A DNA stretch of 64,000 nt from Macropodus opercularis (taxonomy: Eukaryota > Chordata > Actinopteri > Anabantiformes > Osphronemidae). Of the stretch, positions 1-11,594 are shown in pieces. Numbering within the stretch: position 1 is the stretch's first letter; every line of letters begins with the position of its first letter. The position numbers and the translations under genes were made by a program. Location of the stretch: the NCBI GenBank assembly GCA_030770545.1, contig JAUCMP010000028.1, positions 11,117,501 through 11,181,500 on the forward strand. The letters are read 5' to 3'. The notes under the pieces are model-generated. The model ran no database searches, was not told the origin of the DNA, and saw only the letters and a program-made list of their open reading frames with translations.

Positions 1-69
1 ATCATATCTAGCACAAAAACTTTATTGCCATTGCTTGCATTAAGAAACAGCAGCTTAAAGAAATACTGA

Positions 70-266
70 GGCTGTAAACAGTGCGAAAACGCTTAGAATG
101 GCCTGTTCTGTGCATTTCAGACCTTAATAAAACTACTTTGAACAAAGTGATTTAAATGCATTTTAAAGGTGTTTGCCAGTATCAGGGATGTATTTGGATC
201 ATATATAGCACAAAAACTTTATTGCCATTGCTTGCATTAAGAAACAGCAGCTTAAAGAAATACTGA
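70..266 (+). repeat. Reference monomer, 197 bp form
   Basis: This is the first complete unit, taken arbitrarily to begin at GGCTG after the ACTGA landmark. The next unit begins at 267, so the length is exactly 197. It carries GCTTAGAATGG at the two-base indel site, the CCTTAATAAAAC version of the middle segment (AATAAA at 126-131), and the dyad near 150-167. 197 is not a multiple of three and every frame contains stops, so tandem units cannot build a long reading frame. The length is in the range of nucleosome repeat lengths known for animals; any link to chromatin phasing is inference. Confidence 0.95.
150..167. other. A+T-rich dyad inside each monomer (first example)
   Basis: ATTTAAAT at 150-157 is a perfect 8-base palindrome and overlaps AAATGCATTT at 154-163, a perfect 10-base palindrome. 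The segment 151-167 is almost symmetric overall, with TTTAAA on the left and TTTTAAA on the right of TGCA. AAATGCATTT is among the most conserved parts of the unit, while ATTTAAAT is lost in monomers with ATTCAAAT or ATTTCAAT. Short dyads in centromeric satellites lacking a CENP-B box have been proposed to favour non-B DNA; applying that here is inference. Confidence 0.6.
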
Positions 267-461
267 GGCTGGAAACAGTGCAAAAACGCTTAATGGCCTG
301 TTCTGTGCATTTCAGACCAAAAGAACAATACTTTGAACAAAGTGATTCAATTGCATTTTAAAGGTGTTTGCCTTCTTCAGGAATGTATTTGGATCATATC
401 TAGCACAAAAACTTCATTGCCATTGCTTGCATTAAGATGCAACAGCTTAAAGAAATACTGA
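267..461 (+). repeat. Reference monomer, 195 bp deletion form
   Basis: This complete unit is two bases shorter because GCTTAGAATGG is reduced to GCTTAATGG just after the GCAAAAAC segment. The short form is very common across the window and often occurs with the CpA version of the neighbouring CpG site (GTGCAAAAAC) or with the GGCCTATTC variant. It also has the CCAAAAGAAC version of the middle segment instead of CCTTAATAAAAC. Offsets between higher-order copies that are not exact multiples of 197 are explained by how many short units each block holds. Confidence 0.95.
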
Positions 462-1366
462 GGCTGGAAACAGTGCAAAAACGCTTAATGGCCTGTTCTG
501 TGCATTTCAGACCAAAAGAACACTACTTTGAACAAAGTTATTTAAATGCATTTTAAGGTGTTTGCCTTCTTCAGGGATGTATTTGGATCATATCTAGCAC
601 AAAAACTTCATTGCCATTGCTTGCATTAAGAAACAGCAGCTTAAAGCATCACTGAGGCTGTAAACAGTGCGAAAACGCTTAGAATGGCCTGTTCTGTGCA
701 TTTCAGACCAAAAGAACACTACTTTGAACAAAGTTATTTAAATGCATTTTAAAGGTGTTTGCCTTCTTCAGGGATGTATTTGGATCATATCTAGCACAAA
801 AACTTTATTGCCATTGCTTGCATTAGGAAACAGCAGCTTAAAGCTTCACTGAGGCTGTAAACAATGCGAAAACGCTTAGAATGGCCTGTTCTGTGCATTT
901 CAGACCTTAATAAAACTACTTTGAACAAGATGATTTAAATGCATTTTAAAGGTGTTTGCCTGCTTCAGGGATATATTTGGATCATATCTAGCACAAAAAC
1001 TTCATCGCCATTGCTTGCATTAAGAAACAGCAGCTTAAAGCATCACTGAGGCTGGAAACAGTGCGAAAACGCTTAGAATGGCCTGTTCTGTGCATTTCAG
1101 ACCTTAATAAAACTACTTTGAACAAAGTGATTTAAATGCATTTTAAAGGTGTTTGCCAGCTTCAGGGATGTATTTGGATCATATCTAGCACAAAAACTTC
1201 ATTGCCATTGCTTGCATTAAGATGCAACAGCTTAAAGAAATACTGAGGCTGGAAACAGTGCAAAAACGCTTAATGGCCTGTTCTGTGCATTTCAGACCAA
1301 AAGATCAATACTTTGAACAAAGTGATTCAAATGCATTTTAAAGGTGTTTGCCTTCTTCAGGGATGT

Positions 1367-1759
1367 ATTTGGATCATATCTAGCACAAAAACTTTATTGC
1401 CATTGCTTGCATTAGGAAACAGCAGCTTAAAGCTTCACTGAGGCTGTAAACAATGCGAAAATGCTTAGAATGGCCTGTTCTGTGCATTTCAGACCAAAAG
1501 AACACTACCATGAACAAAGTTATTTAAATGCATTTTAAAGGTGTTAGCCTTCTTCAGGGATGTGTTTGGATCATATCTAGCACAAAAACTTTATTGCCAT
1601 TGCTTGCATTAGGAAACAGCAGCTTAAAGCTTCACTGAGGCTGTAAACAATGCGAAAATGCTTAGAATGGCCTGTTCTGTGCATTTCAGACCAAAAGAAC
1701 ACTACCATGAACAAAGTTATTTAAATGCATTTTAAAGGTGTTAGCCTTCTTCAGGGATG
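1367..1759. repeat. Single-monomer tandem duplication
   Basis: Positions 1367-1562 and 1564-1759 are identical by eye at an offset of 197. Both share a rare set of variants: CATTAGG, AAGCTTCACTG, AAACAATGCG, AAAATGCTTAG, CTACCATGAAC and GGTGTTAGCC. The one-base difference at the edge (GATGTGTTTGG at 1558-1568 against GATGTATTTGG on either side) bounds the match. Sharing so many private changes means one unit was copied directly next to itself, recently relative to mutation. Confidence 0.9.
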
Positions 1760-4504
1760 TATTTGGATCATATCTAGCACAAAAACTTCATTGCCATTGC
1801 TTGCATTAAGAAACAGCAGATTAAAGAAATACTGAGGCTGGAAACAGTGCGAAAACGCTTAATGGCCTATTCTGTGCATTTCAGACCAAAAGAACACTAC
1901 TTTGAACAAAGTGATTTAAATGCATTTTAAAGGTGTTTGCCTGCTTCAGGGCTGTATTTGGATCATATCTAGCACAAAAACTTCATCGCCATTGCTTGCA
2001 TTAAGAAACAGCAGCTTAAAGCATCACTGAGGCTGGAAACAGTGCGAAAACGCTTAATGGCCTGTTCTGTGCATTTCAGACCTTAATAAAACTACTTTGA
2101 ACAAGTGATTTAAATGCATTTTAAAGGTGTTTGCCAGCTTCAGGGATGTATTTGGATCATATCTAGCACAAAAACTTCATCGCCATTGCTTGCATTAAGA
2201 AACAGCAGCTTAAAGCATCACTGAGGCTGTAAACAGTGCAAAAACGCTTAGAATGGCCTGTTCTGTGCATTTCAGACCAAAAGAACAATACTTTGAACAA
2301 AGTGATTCAAATGCATTTTAAAGGTGTTTTCCTTCTTCGGGGATGTATTTGGATCATATCTAGCACAAAAACTTTATTGCCATTGCTTGCATTAAGAAAC
2401 AGCAGCTTAAAGAAATACTGAGGCTGGAAACAGTGCGAAAACGCTTAGAATGGCCTGTTCTGTGCATTTCAGACCTTAATAAAACTACTTTGAACAAAGT
2501 AATTTAAATGCATTTTAAAGGTGTTTGCCTTCTTCAGGGATGTATTTGGATCATATCTAGCACAGAAACTTTATTGCCATTGTTTGCATTAAGAAACAGC
2601 AGCTTAAAGCATCACTGAGGCTGGAAACAGTGCGAAAACGCTTAGAATGGCCTGTTCTGTGCATTTCAGACCAAAAGAACAATACTTTGAACAAAGTAAT
2701 TTAAATGCATTTTAAAGGTGTTTGCCTTCTTCAGGGATGTATTTGGATCATATCTAGCACAGAAACTTTATTACCATTGTTTACATTAAGAAACAGCAGC
2801 TTAAAGCATCACTGAGGCTGAAAACAGTGCGAAAACGCTTAGAATGGCCTGTTCTGTGCATTTCAGACCTTAATAAAACTACTTTGAACAAAGTAATTTA
2901 AATGCATTTTAAAGGTGTTTGCCTGCTTCAGGGATGTATTTGGATCATATCTAGCACAAAAACTTTATTGCCATTGCTTGCATTAAGAAACAGCAGCTTA
3001 AAGAAATACTGAGGCTGGAAACAGTGCGAAAACGCTTAGAATGGCCTGTTCTGTGCATTTCAGACCTTAATAAAACTACTTTGAACAAAGTAATTTAAAT
3101 GCATTTTAAAGGTGATTGCCTTCTTCAGGGATGTATTTGGATCATATCTAGCACAAAAACTTCATTGCCATTGTTTGCATTAAGAAACAGCAGCTTAAAG
3201 CATCACTGAGGCTGGAAACAGTGCGAAAACGCTTAGAATGGCCTGTTCTGTGCATTTCAGACCAAAAGATCAATACTTTGAACAAAGTGATTCAAATGCA
3301 TTTTAAAGGTGTTTGCCAGCTTCAGGGATGTATTTGGATCATATCTAGCACAAAAACTTCATTGCCATTGCTTGCATTAAGAAACAGCAGCTTAAAGCAT
3401 CACTGAGGCTGGAAACAGTGCAAAAACGATTAATGGCCTGTTCTGTGCATTTCAGACCTTAATAAAACTACTTTGAACAAGTGATTTAAATGCATTTTAA
3501 AGGTGTTTGCCAGCTTCAGGGATGTATTTGGATCATATCTAGCACAAAAACTTCATCGCCATTGCTTGCATTAAGAAACAGCAGCTTAAAGCATCACTGA
3601 GGCTGTAAACAGTGCAAAAACGCTTAGAATGGCCTGTTCTGTGCATTTCAGACCAAAAGATCAATACTTTGAACAAAGTGATTCAAATGCATTTTAAAGG
3701 TGTTTGCCTTCTTCAGGGATGTATTTGGATCATATCTAGCACAAAAACTTTATTGCCATTGCTTGCATTAAGAAACAGCAGCTTAAAGAAATACTGAGGC
3801 TGGAAACAGTGCAAAAAACGCTTAGTGGCCTGTTCTGTGCATTTCAGACCAAAAGAACAATACTTTGAACAAAGTGATTTAAATGCATTTTAAAGGTGTT
3901 TGCCAGCTTCAGGGATGTATTTGGATCATATCTAGCACAAAAACTTCATTGCCATTGCTTGCATTAAGAAACAGCAGCTTAAAGCATCACTGAGGCTGTA
4001 AACAGTGCGAAAACGCTTAGAATGGCCTGTTCTGTGCATTTCAGACCTTAATAAAACTACTTTGAACAAAGTGATTTAAATGCATTTTAAAGGTGTTTGC
4101 CAGCATCAGGGATGTATTTGGATCATATATAGCACAAAAACTTTATTGCCATTGCTTGCATTAAGAAACAGCAGCTTAAAGAAATACTGAGGCTGGAAAC
4201 AGTGCAAAAACGCTTAATGGCCTGTTCTGTGCATTTCAGACCAAAAGAACACTACTTTGAACAAAGTTATTTAAATGCATTTTAAGGTGTTTTCCTTCTT
4301 CAGGGATGTATTTGGATCATATCTAGCACAAAAACTTCATTGCCATTGCTTGCATTAAGAAACAGCAGCTTAAAGCATCACTGAGGCTGTAAACAGTGCG
4401 AAAACGCCTAGAATGACCTGTTCTGTGCATTTCAGACCAAAAGAACACTACTTTGAACAAGATGATTTAAATGCATTTTAAAGGTGTTTGCCTGCTTCAG
4501 GGAT

Positions 4505-5636
4505 ATATTTGGATCATATCTAGCACAAAAACTTCATTGCCATTGCTTGCATTAAGATGCAACAGCTTAAAGAAATACTGAGGCTGGAAACAGTGCAAAA
4601 ACGCTTAATGGCCTGTTCTGTGCATTTCAGACCAAAAGAACACTACTTTGAACAAAGTTATTTAAATGCATTTTAAAGGTGTTTGTCAGCTTCAGGGATG
4701 TATTTGGATCATATCTAGCACAAAAACTTCATCGCCATTGCTTGCATTAAGAAACAGCAGCTTAAAGCATCACTGAGGCTGTAAACAGTGCGAAAACGCT
4801 TAGAATGGCCTGTTCTGTGCATTTCAGACCTTAATAAAACTACTTTGAACAAGTGATTAAAATGCATTTTAAAGGTGTTTGCCAGCTTCAGGGATGTATT
4901 TGGATCATATCTAGCACAAAAACTTCATCGCCATTGCTTGCATTAAGAAACAGCAGCTTAAAGCATCACTGAGGCTGTAAACAGTGCGAAAACGCTTAAG
5001 TGGCCTGTTCTGTGCATTTCAGACCTTAATAAAACTACTTTGAACAAAGTAATTTAAATGCATTTTAAAGGTGATTGCCTTCTTCAGGGATGTATTTGGA
5101 TCATATCTAGCACAAAAACTTTATTGCCATTGCTTGCATTAAGAAACAGCAGCTTAAAGCATCACTGAGGCTGGAAACAGTGCGAAAACGCTTAATGGCC
5201 TGTTCTGTGCATTTCAGACCTTAATAAAACTACTTTGAACAAAGTAATTTAAATGCATTTTAAAGGTGATTGCCTTCTTCAGGGATGTATTTGGATCATA
5301 TCTAGCACAGAAACTTTATTGCCATTGTTTGCATTAAGAAACAGCAGCTTAAAGCATCACTGAGGCTGGAAACAGTGCGAAAACGCTTAGAATGGCCTGT
5401 TCTGTGCATTTCAGACCAAAAGAACAATACTTTGAACAAAGTAATTTAAATGCATTTTAAAGGTGTTTGCCTTCTTCAGGGATGTATTTGGATCATATCT
5501 AGCACAGAAACTTTATTACCATTGTTTACATTAAGAAACAGCAGCTTAAAGCATCACTGAGGCTGAAAACAGTGCGAAAACGCTTAGAATGGCCTGTTCT
5601 GTGCATTTCAGACCTTAATAAAACTACTTTGAACAA
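4505..5636. repeat. Duplicated block, left copy (partner 8039-9170)
   Basis: The run of monomers here matches 8039-9170 at an offset of 3533-3534 (18 units). Tags shared by both are GGTGTTTGTCAGC (4679 and 8212), the GCTTAAGTGGCC monomer (4993 and 8528) and the pair of CACAGAAAC units at the right end. Small differences have accumulated, such as GAACAAGTGATTAAAATGC near 4845 in the left copy and CTGTGGATTTC near 8740 in the right. The match ends where the left copy changes to AACAAGATG and the right keeps AACAAAGTAAT. Confidence 0.75.
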
Positions 5637-8038
5637 GATGATTTAAATGCATTTTAAAGGTGTTTGCCTGCTTCAGGGATGTATTTGGATCATATCTAGC
5701 ACAAAAACTTTATTGCCATTGCTTGCATTAAGAAACAGCAGCTTAAAGAAATACTGAGGCTGGAAACAGTGCGAAAACGCTTAATGGCCTATTCTGTGCA
5801 TTTCAGACCAAAAGAACACTACTTTGAACAAAGTGATTTAAATGCATTTTAAAGGTGTTTGCCTGCTTCAGGGATGTATTTGGATCATATCTAGCACAAA
5901 AACTTCATTGCCATTGCTTGCATTAAGAAACTGCAGCTTAAAGCATCACTGAGGCTGTAAACAGTGCAAAACGCTTAGAATGGCCTGTTCTGTGCATTTC
6001 AGACCTTAATAAAACTACTTTGAACAAAGTATTTAAATGCATTTTAAAGGTGTTTTCCTTCTTCGGGGATGTATTTGGATTATATCTAGCACAAAAACTT
6101 TATTGCCATTGCTTGCATTAAGAAACAGCAGCTTAAAGCATCACTGAGGCTGGAAACAGTGCGAAAACGCTTAATGGCCTGTTCTGTGCATTTCAGACCT
6201 TAATAAAACTACTTTGAACAAAGTAATTTAAATGCATTTTAAAGGTGATTGCCTTCTTCAGGGATGTATTTGGATCATATCTAGCACAGAAACTTTATTG
6301 CCATTGTTTGCATTAAGAAACAGCAGCTTAAAGCATCACTGAGGCTGGAAACAGTGCGAAAACGCTTAGAATGGCCTGTTCTGTGCATTTCAGACCAAAA
6401 GAACAATACTTTGAACAAAGTAATTTAAATGCATTTTAAAGGTGTTTGCCTTCTTCAGGGATGTATTTGGATCATATCTAGCACAGAAACTTTATTACCA
6501 TTGTTTGCATTAAGAAACAGCAGCTTAAAGCATCACTGAGGCTGAAAACAGTGCGAAAACGCTTAGAATGGCCTGTTCTGTGCATTTCAGACCTTAATAA
6601 AACTACTTTGAACAAAGTAATTTAAATGCATTTTAAAGGTGTTTGCCTGCTTCAGGGATGTATTTGGATCATATCTAGCACAAAAACTTCATCGCCATTG
6701 CTTGCATTAAGAAACAGCAGCTTAAAGCATCACTGAGGCTGTAAACAGTGCAAAAACGCTTAGAATGGCCTGTTCTGTGCATTTCAGACCAAAAGAACAA
6801 TACTTTGAACAAAGTAATTTAAATGCATTTTAAAGGTGTTTGCCTTCTTCAGGGATGTATTTGGATCATATCTAGCACAGAAACTTTATTACCATTGTTT
6901 ACATTAAGAAACAGCAGCTTAAAGCATCACTGAGGCTGAAAACAGTGCGAAAACGCTTAGAATGGCCTGTTCTGTGCATTTCAGACCTTAATAAAACTAC
7001 TTTGAACAAAGTAATTTAAATGCATTTTAAAGGTGTTTGCCTGCTTCAGGGATGTATTTGGATCATATCTAGCACAAAAACTTCATTGCCATTGCTTGCA
7101 TTAAGAAACTGCAGCTTAAAGCATCACTGAGGCTGTAAACAGTGCGAAAACGCTTAGAATGGCCTGTTCTGTGCATTTCAGACCTTAATAAAACTACTTT
7201 GAACAAAGTGATTTAAATGCATTTTAAAGGTGTTTGCCAGCTTCAGGGATGTATTTGGATCATATCTAGCACAGAAACTTTATTGCCATTGTTTGCATTA
7301 AGAAACAGCAGCTTAAAGCATCACTGAGGCTGGAAACAGTGCGAAAACGCTTAGAATGGCCTGTTCTGTGCATTTCAGACCAAAAGAACAATACTTTGAA
7401 CAAAGTGATTCAAATGCATTTTAAAGGTGTTTTCCTTCTTCGGGGATGTATTTGGATCATATCTAGCACAAAAACTTTATTGCCATTGCTTGCATTAAGA
7501 AACAGCAGCTTAAAGAAATACTGAGGCTGGAAACAGTGCGAAAACGCTTAGAATGGCCTGTTCTGTGCATTTCAGACCTTAATAAAACTACTTTGAACAA
7601 AGTATTTAAATGCATTTTAAAGGTGTTTTCCTTCTTCGGGGATGTATTTGGATCATATCTAGCACAAAAACTTTATTGCCATTGCTTGCATTAAGAAACA
7701 GCAGCTTAAAGAAATACTGAGGCTGGAAACAGTGCGAAAACGCTTAGAATGGCCTGTTCTGTGCATTTCAGACCTTAATAAAACTACTTTGAACAAAGTA
7801 ATTTAAATGCATTTTAAAGGTGATTGCCTTCTTCAGGGATGTATTTGGATCATATCTAGCACAGAAACTTTATTGCCATTGTTTGCATTAAGAAACAGCA
7901 GCTTAAAGCATCACTGAGGCTGGAAACAGTGCGAAAACGCTTAGAATGGCCTGTTCTGTGCATTTCAGACCAAAAGAACAATACTTTCAACAAAGTAATT
8001 CAAATGCATTTTAAAGGTGTTTGCCTTTTTCAGGGATG

Positions 8039-9170
8039 TATTTGGATCATATCTAGCACAAAAACTTCATTGCCATTGCTTGCATTAAGATGCAACAGCT
8101 TAAAGAAATACTGAGGCTGGAAACAGTGCAAAAACGCTTAATGGCCTGTTCTGTGCATTTCAGACCAAAAGAACACTACTTTGAACAAAGTTATTTAAAT
8201 GCATTTTAAAGGTGTTTGTCAGCTTCAGGGATGTATTTGGATCATATCTAGCACAAAAACTTCATCGCCATTGCTTGCATTAAGAAACAGCAGCTTAAAG
8301 CATCACTGAGGCTGTAAACAGTGCGAAAACGCTTAGAATGGCCTGTTCTGTGCATTTCAGACCTTAATAAAACTACTTTGAACAAAGTGATTTAAATGCA
8401 TTTTAAAGGTGTTTGCCAGCTTCAGGGATGTATTTGGATCATATCTAGCACAAAAACTTTATTGCCATTGCTTGCATTAAGAAACAGCAGCTTAAAGCAT
8501 CACTGAGGCTGTAAACAGTGCGAAAACGCTTAAGTGGCCTGTTCTGTGCATTTCAGACCTTAATAAAACTACTTTGAACAAAGTAATTTAAATGCATTTT
8601 AAAGGTGATTGCCTTCTTCAGGGATGTATTTGGATCATATCTAGCACAAAAACTTTATTGCCATTGCTTGCATTAAGAAACAGCAGCTTAAAGCATCACT
8701 GAGGCTGGAAACAGTGCGAAAACGCTTAATGGCCTGTTCTGTGGATTTCAGACCTTAATAAAACTACTTTGAACAAAGTAATTTAAATGCATTTTAAAGG
8801 TGATTGCCTTCTTCAGGGATGTATTTGGATCATATCTAGCACAGAAACTTTATTGCCATTGTTTGCATTAAGAAACAGCAGCTTAAAGCATCACTGAGGC
8901 TGGAAACAGTGCGAAAACGCTTAGAATGGCCTGTTCTGTGCATTTCAGACCAAAAGAACAATACTTTGAACAAAGTAATTTAAATGCATTTTAAAGGTGT
9001 TTGCCTTCTTCAGGGATGTATTTGGATCATATCTAGCACAGAAACTTTATTACCATTGTTTACATTAAGAAACAGCAGCTTAAAGCATCACTGAGGCTGA
9101 AAACAGTGCGAAAACGCTTAGAATGGCCTGTTCTGTGCATTTCAGACCTTAATAAAACTACTTTGAACAA
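8039..9170. repeat. Duplicated block, right copy (partner 4505-5636)
   Basis: This is the counterpart of the block at 4505-5636. It lies inside the five-monomer periodic region, so the periodic region and this longer duplication overlap. The copy-specific changes (CTGTGGATTTC near 8740, CTTTATTGCC at 8458 where the left copy has CTTCATCGCC) show some divergence since duplication. Confidence 0.75.
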
Positions 9171-9902
9171 AGTAATTTAAATGCATTTTAAAGGTGTTTG
9201 CCTGCTTCAGGGATGTATTTGGATCATATCTAGCACAAAAACTTCATCGCCATTGCTTGCATTAAGAAACAGCAGCTTAAAGCATCACTGAGGCTGTAAA
9301 CAGTGCAAAAACGCTTAGAATGGCATGTTCTGTGCATTTCAGACCAAAAGAACAATACTTTGAACAAGGTAATTTAAATGCATTTTAAAGGTGTTTGCCT
9401 TCTTCAGGGATGTATTTGGATCATATCTAGCACAAAAACTTCATTGCCATTGTTTGCATTAAGAAACAGCAGCTTAAAGCATCACTGAGGCTGGAAACAG
9501 TGCGAAAACGCTTAGAATGGCCTGTTCTGTGCATTTCAGACCTTAATAAAACTACTTTGAACAAAGTATTTAAATGCATTTTAAAGGTGTTTTCCTTCTT
9601 CGGGGATGCATTTGGATTATATCTAGCACAAAAACTTTATTGCCATTGCTTGCATTAAGAAACAGCAGCTTAAAGCATCACTGAGGCTGGAAACAGTGCG
9701 AAAACGCTTAATGGCCTGTTCTGTGCATTTCAGACCTTAATAAAACTACTTTGAACAAAGTAATTTAAATGCATTTTAAAGGTGATTGCCTTCTTCAGGG
9801 ATGTATTTGGATCATATCTAGCACAGAAACTTTATTGCCATTGTTTGCATTAAGAAACAGCAGCTTAAAGCATCACTGAGGCTGGAAACTGTGCGAAAAC
9901 GC

Positions 9903-10822
9903 TTAGAATGGCCTGTTCTGTGCATTTCAGACCAAAAGAACAATACTTTGAACAAAGTAATTTAAATGCATTTTAAAGGTGTTTGCCTTCTTCAGGGATG
10001 TATTTGGATCATATCTAGCACAGAAACTTTATTACCATTGTTTACATTAAGAAACAGCAGCTTAAAGCATCACTGAGGCTGAAAACAGTGCGAAAACGCT
10101 TAGAATGGCCTGTTCTGTGCATTTCAGACCTTAATAAAACTACTTTGAACAAAGTAATTTAAATGCATTTTAAAGGTGTTTGCCTGCTTCAGGGATGTAT
10201 TTGGATCATATCTAGCACAAAAACTTCATCGCCATTGCTTGCATTAAGAAACAGCAGCTTAAAGCATCACTGAGGCTGTAAACAGTGCAAAAACGCTTAG
10301 AATGGCCTGTTCTGTGCATTTCAGACCAAAAGAACAATACTTTGAACAAAGTAATTTAAATGCATTTTAAAGGTGTTTGCCTTCTTCAGGGATGTATTTG
10401 GATCATATCTAGCACAGAAACTTTATTACCATTGTTTACATTAAGAAACAGCAGCTTAAAGCATCACTGAGGCTGAAAACAGTGCGAAAACGCTTAGAAT
10501 GGCCTGTTCTGTGCATTTCAGACCTTAATAAAACTACTTTGAACAAAGTAATTTAAATGCATTTTAAAGGTGTTTGCCTGCTTCAGGGATGTATTTGGAT
10601 CATATCTAGCACAAAAACTTCATCGCCATTGCTTGCATTAAGAAACAGCAGCTTAAAGCATCACTGAGGCTGTAAACAGTGCAAAAACGCTTAGAATGGC
10701 CTGTTCTGTGCATTTCAGACCAAAAGAACAATACTTTGAACAAAGTAATTTAAATGCATTTTAAAGGTGTTTGCCTTCTTCAGGGATGTATTTGGATCAT
10801 ATCTAGCACAGAAACTTTATTG
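9903..10822. repeat. Two-monomer (394 bp) tandem duplication
   Basis: The dimer marked by TTACCATTGTTTAC occurs at 10032 and again at 10426, exactly 394 bases apart, and the surrounding sequence matches at the same offset from about 9903 to 10822. The same dimer spacing is seen at 11017 and 11411. Positions of about 9790-10571 also match 10775-11556 at offset 985, so a dimer expansion sits inside the five-monomer unit and was carried along when that unit was duplicated. Confidence 0.8.
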
Positions 10823-11594
10823 CCATTGTTTGCATTAAGAAACAGCAGCTTAAAGCATCACTGAGGCTGGAAACAGTGCGAAAACGCTTAGAATGGCCTG
10901 TTCTGTGCATTTCAGACCAAAAGAACAATACTTTGAACAAAGTAATTTAAATGCATTTTAAAGGTGTTTGCCTTCTTCAGGGATGTATTTGGATCATATC
11001 TAGCACAGAAACTTTATTACCATTGTTTACATTAAGAAACAGCAGCTTAAAGCATCACTGAGGCTGAAAACAGTGCGAAAACGCTTAGAATGGCCTGTTC
11101 TGTGCATTTCAGACCTTAATAAAACTACTTTGAACAAAGTAATTTAAATGCATTTTAAAGGTGTTTGCCTGCTTCAGGGATGTATTTGGATCATATCTAG
11201 CACAAAAACTTCATCGCCATTGCTTGCATTAAGAAACAGCAGCTTAAAGCATCACTGAGGCTGTAAACAGTGCAAAAACGCTTAGAATGGCCTGTTCTGT
11301 GCATTTCAGACCAAAAGAACAATACTTTGAACAAAGTAATTTAAATGCATTTTAAAGGTGTTTGCCTTCTTCAGGGATGTATTTGGATCATATCTAGCAC
11401 AGAAACTTTATTACCATTGTTTACATTAAGAAACAGCAGCTTAAAGCATCACTGAGGCTGAAAACAGTGCGAAAACGCTTAGAATGGCCTGTTCTGTGCA
11501 TTTCAGACCTTAATAAAACTACTTTGAACAAAGTAATTTAAATGCATTTTAAAGGTGATTGCCTTCTTCAGGGATGTATTTGGATCATATCTAG

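Larger units (their letters stand above)
1..5305. repeat. Mixed-monomer segment without a clear long-range unit
   Basis: About 27 monomers of several subfamilies lie here in no simple order. They include the AAGATGCAACAGC type (near 434, 1210, 4555), the AAGCTTCACTG type (near 840, 1431, 1628, which creates a HindIII site) and the first CACAGAAAC types (2561, 2758). Some parts recur further right: 2525-2891 reappears at 5270-5636 (offset 2745), and 4505-5636 reappears at 8039-9170 (offset about 3533). There is no gene and no foreign insert. Compared with the right half of the window, long perfect copies are scarce, suggesting less recent homogenisation. Confidence 0.8.
5306..11594. repeat. 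Five-monomer higher-order repeat, about 980-985 bp
   Basis: The tag CACAGAAACTTTATTGCC followed by ATTGTTTGC occurs at 5306, 6285, 7270, 7860, 8840, 9822, 10807 and 11595. Most gaps are 979-985 bases, five units; one gap of 590 (three units) and a last gap of 788 (four units) break the pattern. In most copies the next CACAGAAAC unit has TTACCATTGTTTAC and is followed by GGCTGAAAACAGTGCG with the CCTTAATAAAAC segment. The region is therefore organised in pentamers with local losses. No gene or insert is present. Confidence 0.8.

Noticed and set aside
84..93. Hairpin GCG-AAAA-CGC as an RNA structure or terminator
   Set aside because: Only three base pairs, and it is destroyed in the many GCAAAAACGC monomers, so it is not conserved.
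126..131. AATAAA polyadenylation signal in the CCTTAATAAAAC monomers
   Set aside because: The hexamer is part of a subfamily variant repeated throughout an array without genes. There is no transcript evidence, so it is treated as chance.
411..430. Internal hexamer repeat CATTGCCATTGC as a remnant of a shorter ancestral repeat
   Set aside because: Only two exact copies of CATTGC lie side by side and the rest of the unit shows no such periodicity, so it is too weak to support an ancestral short repeat.
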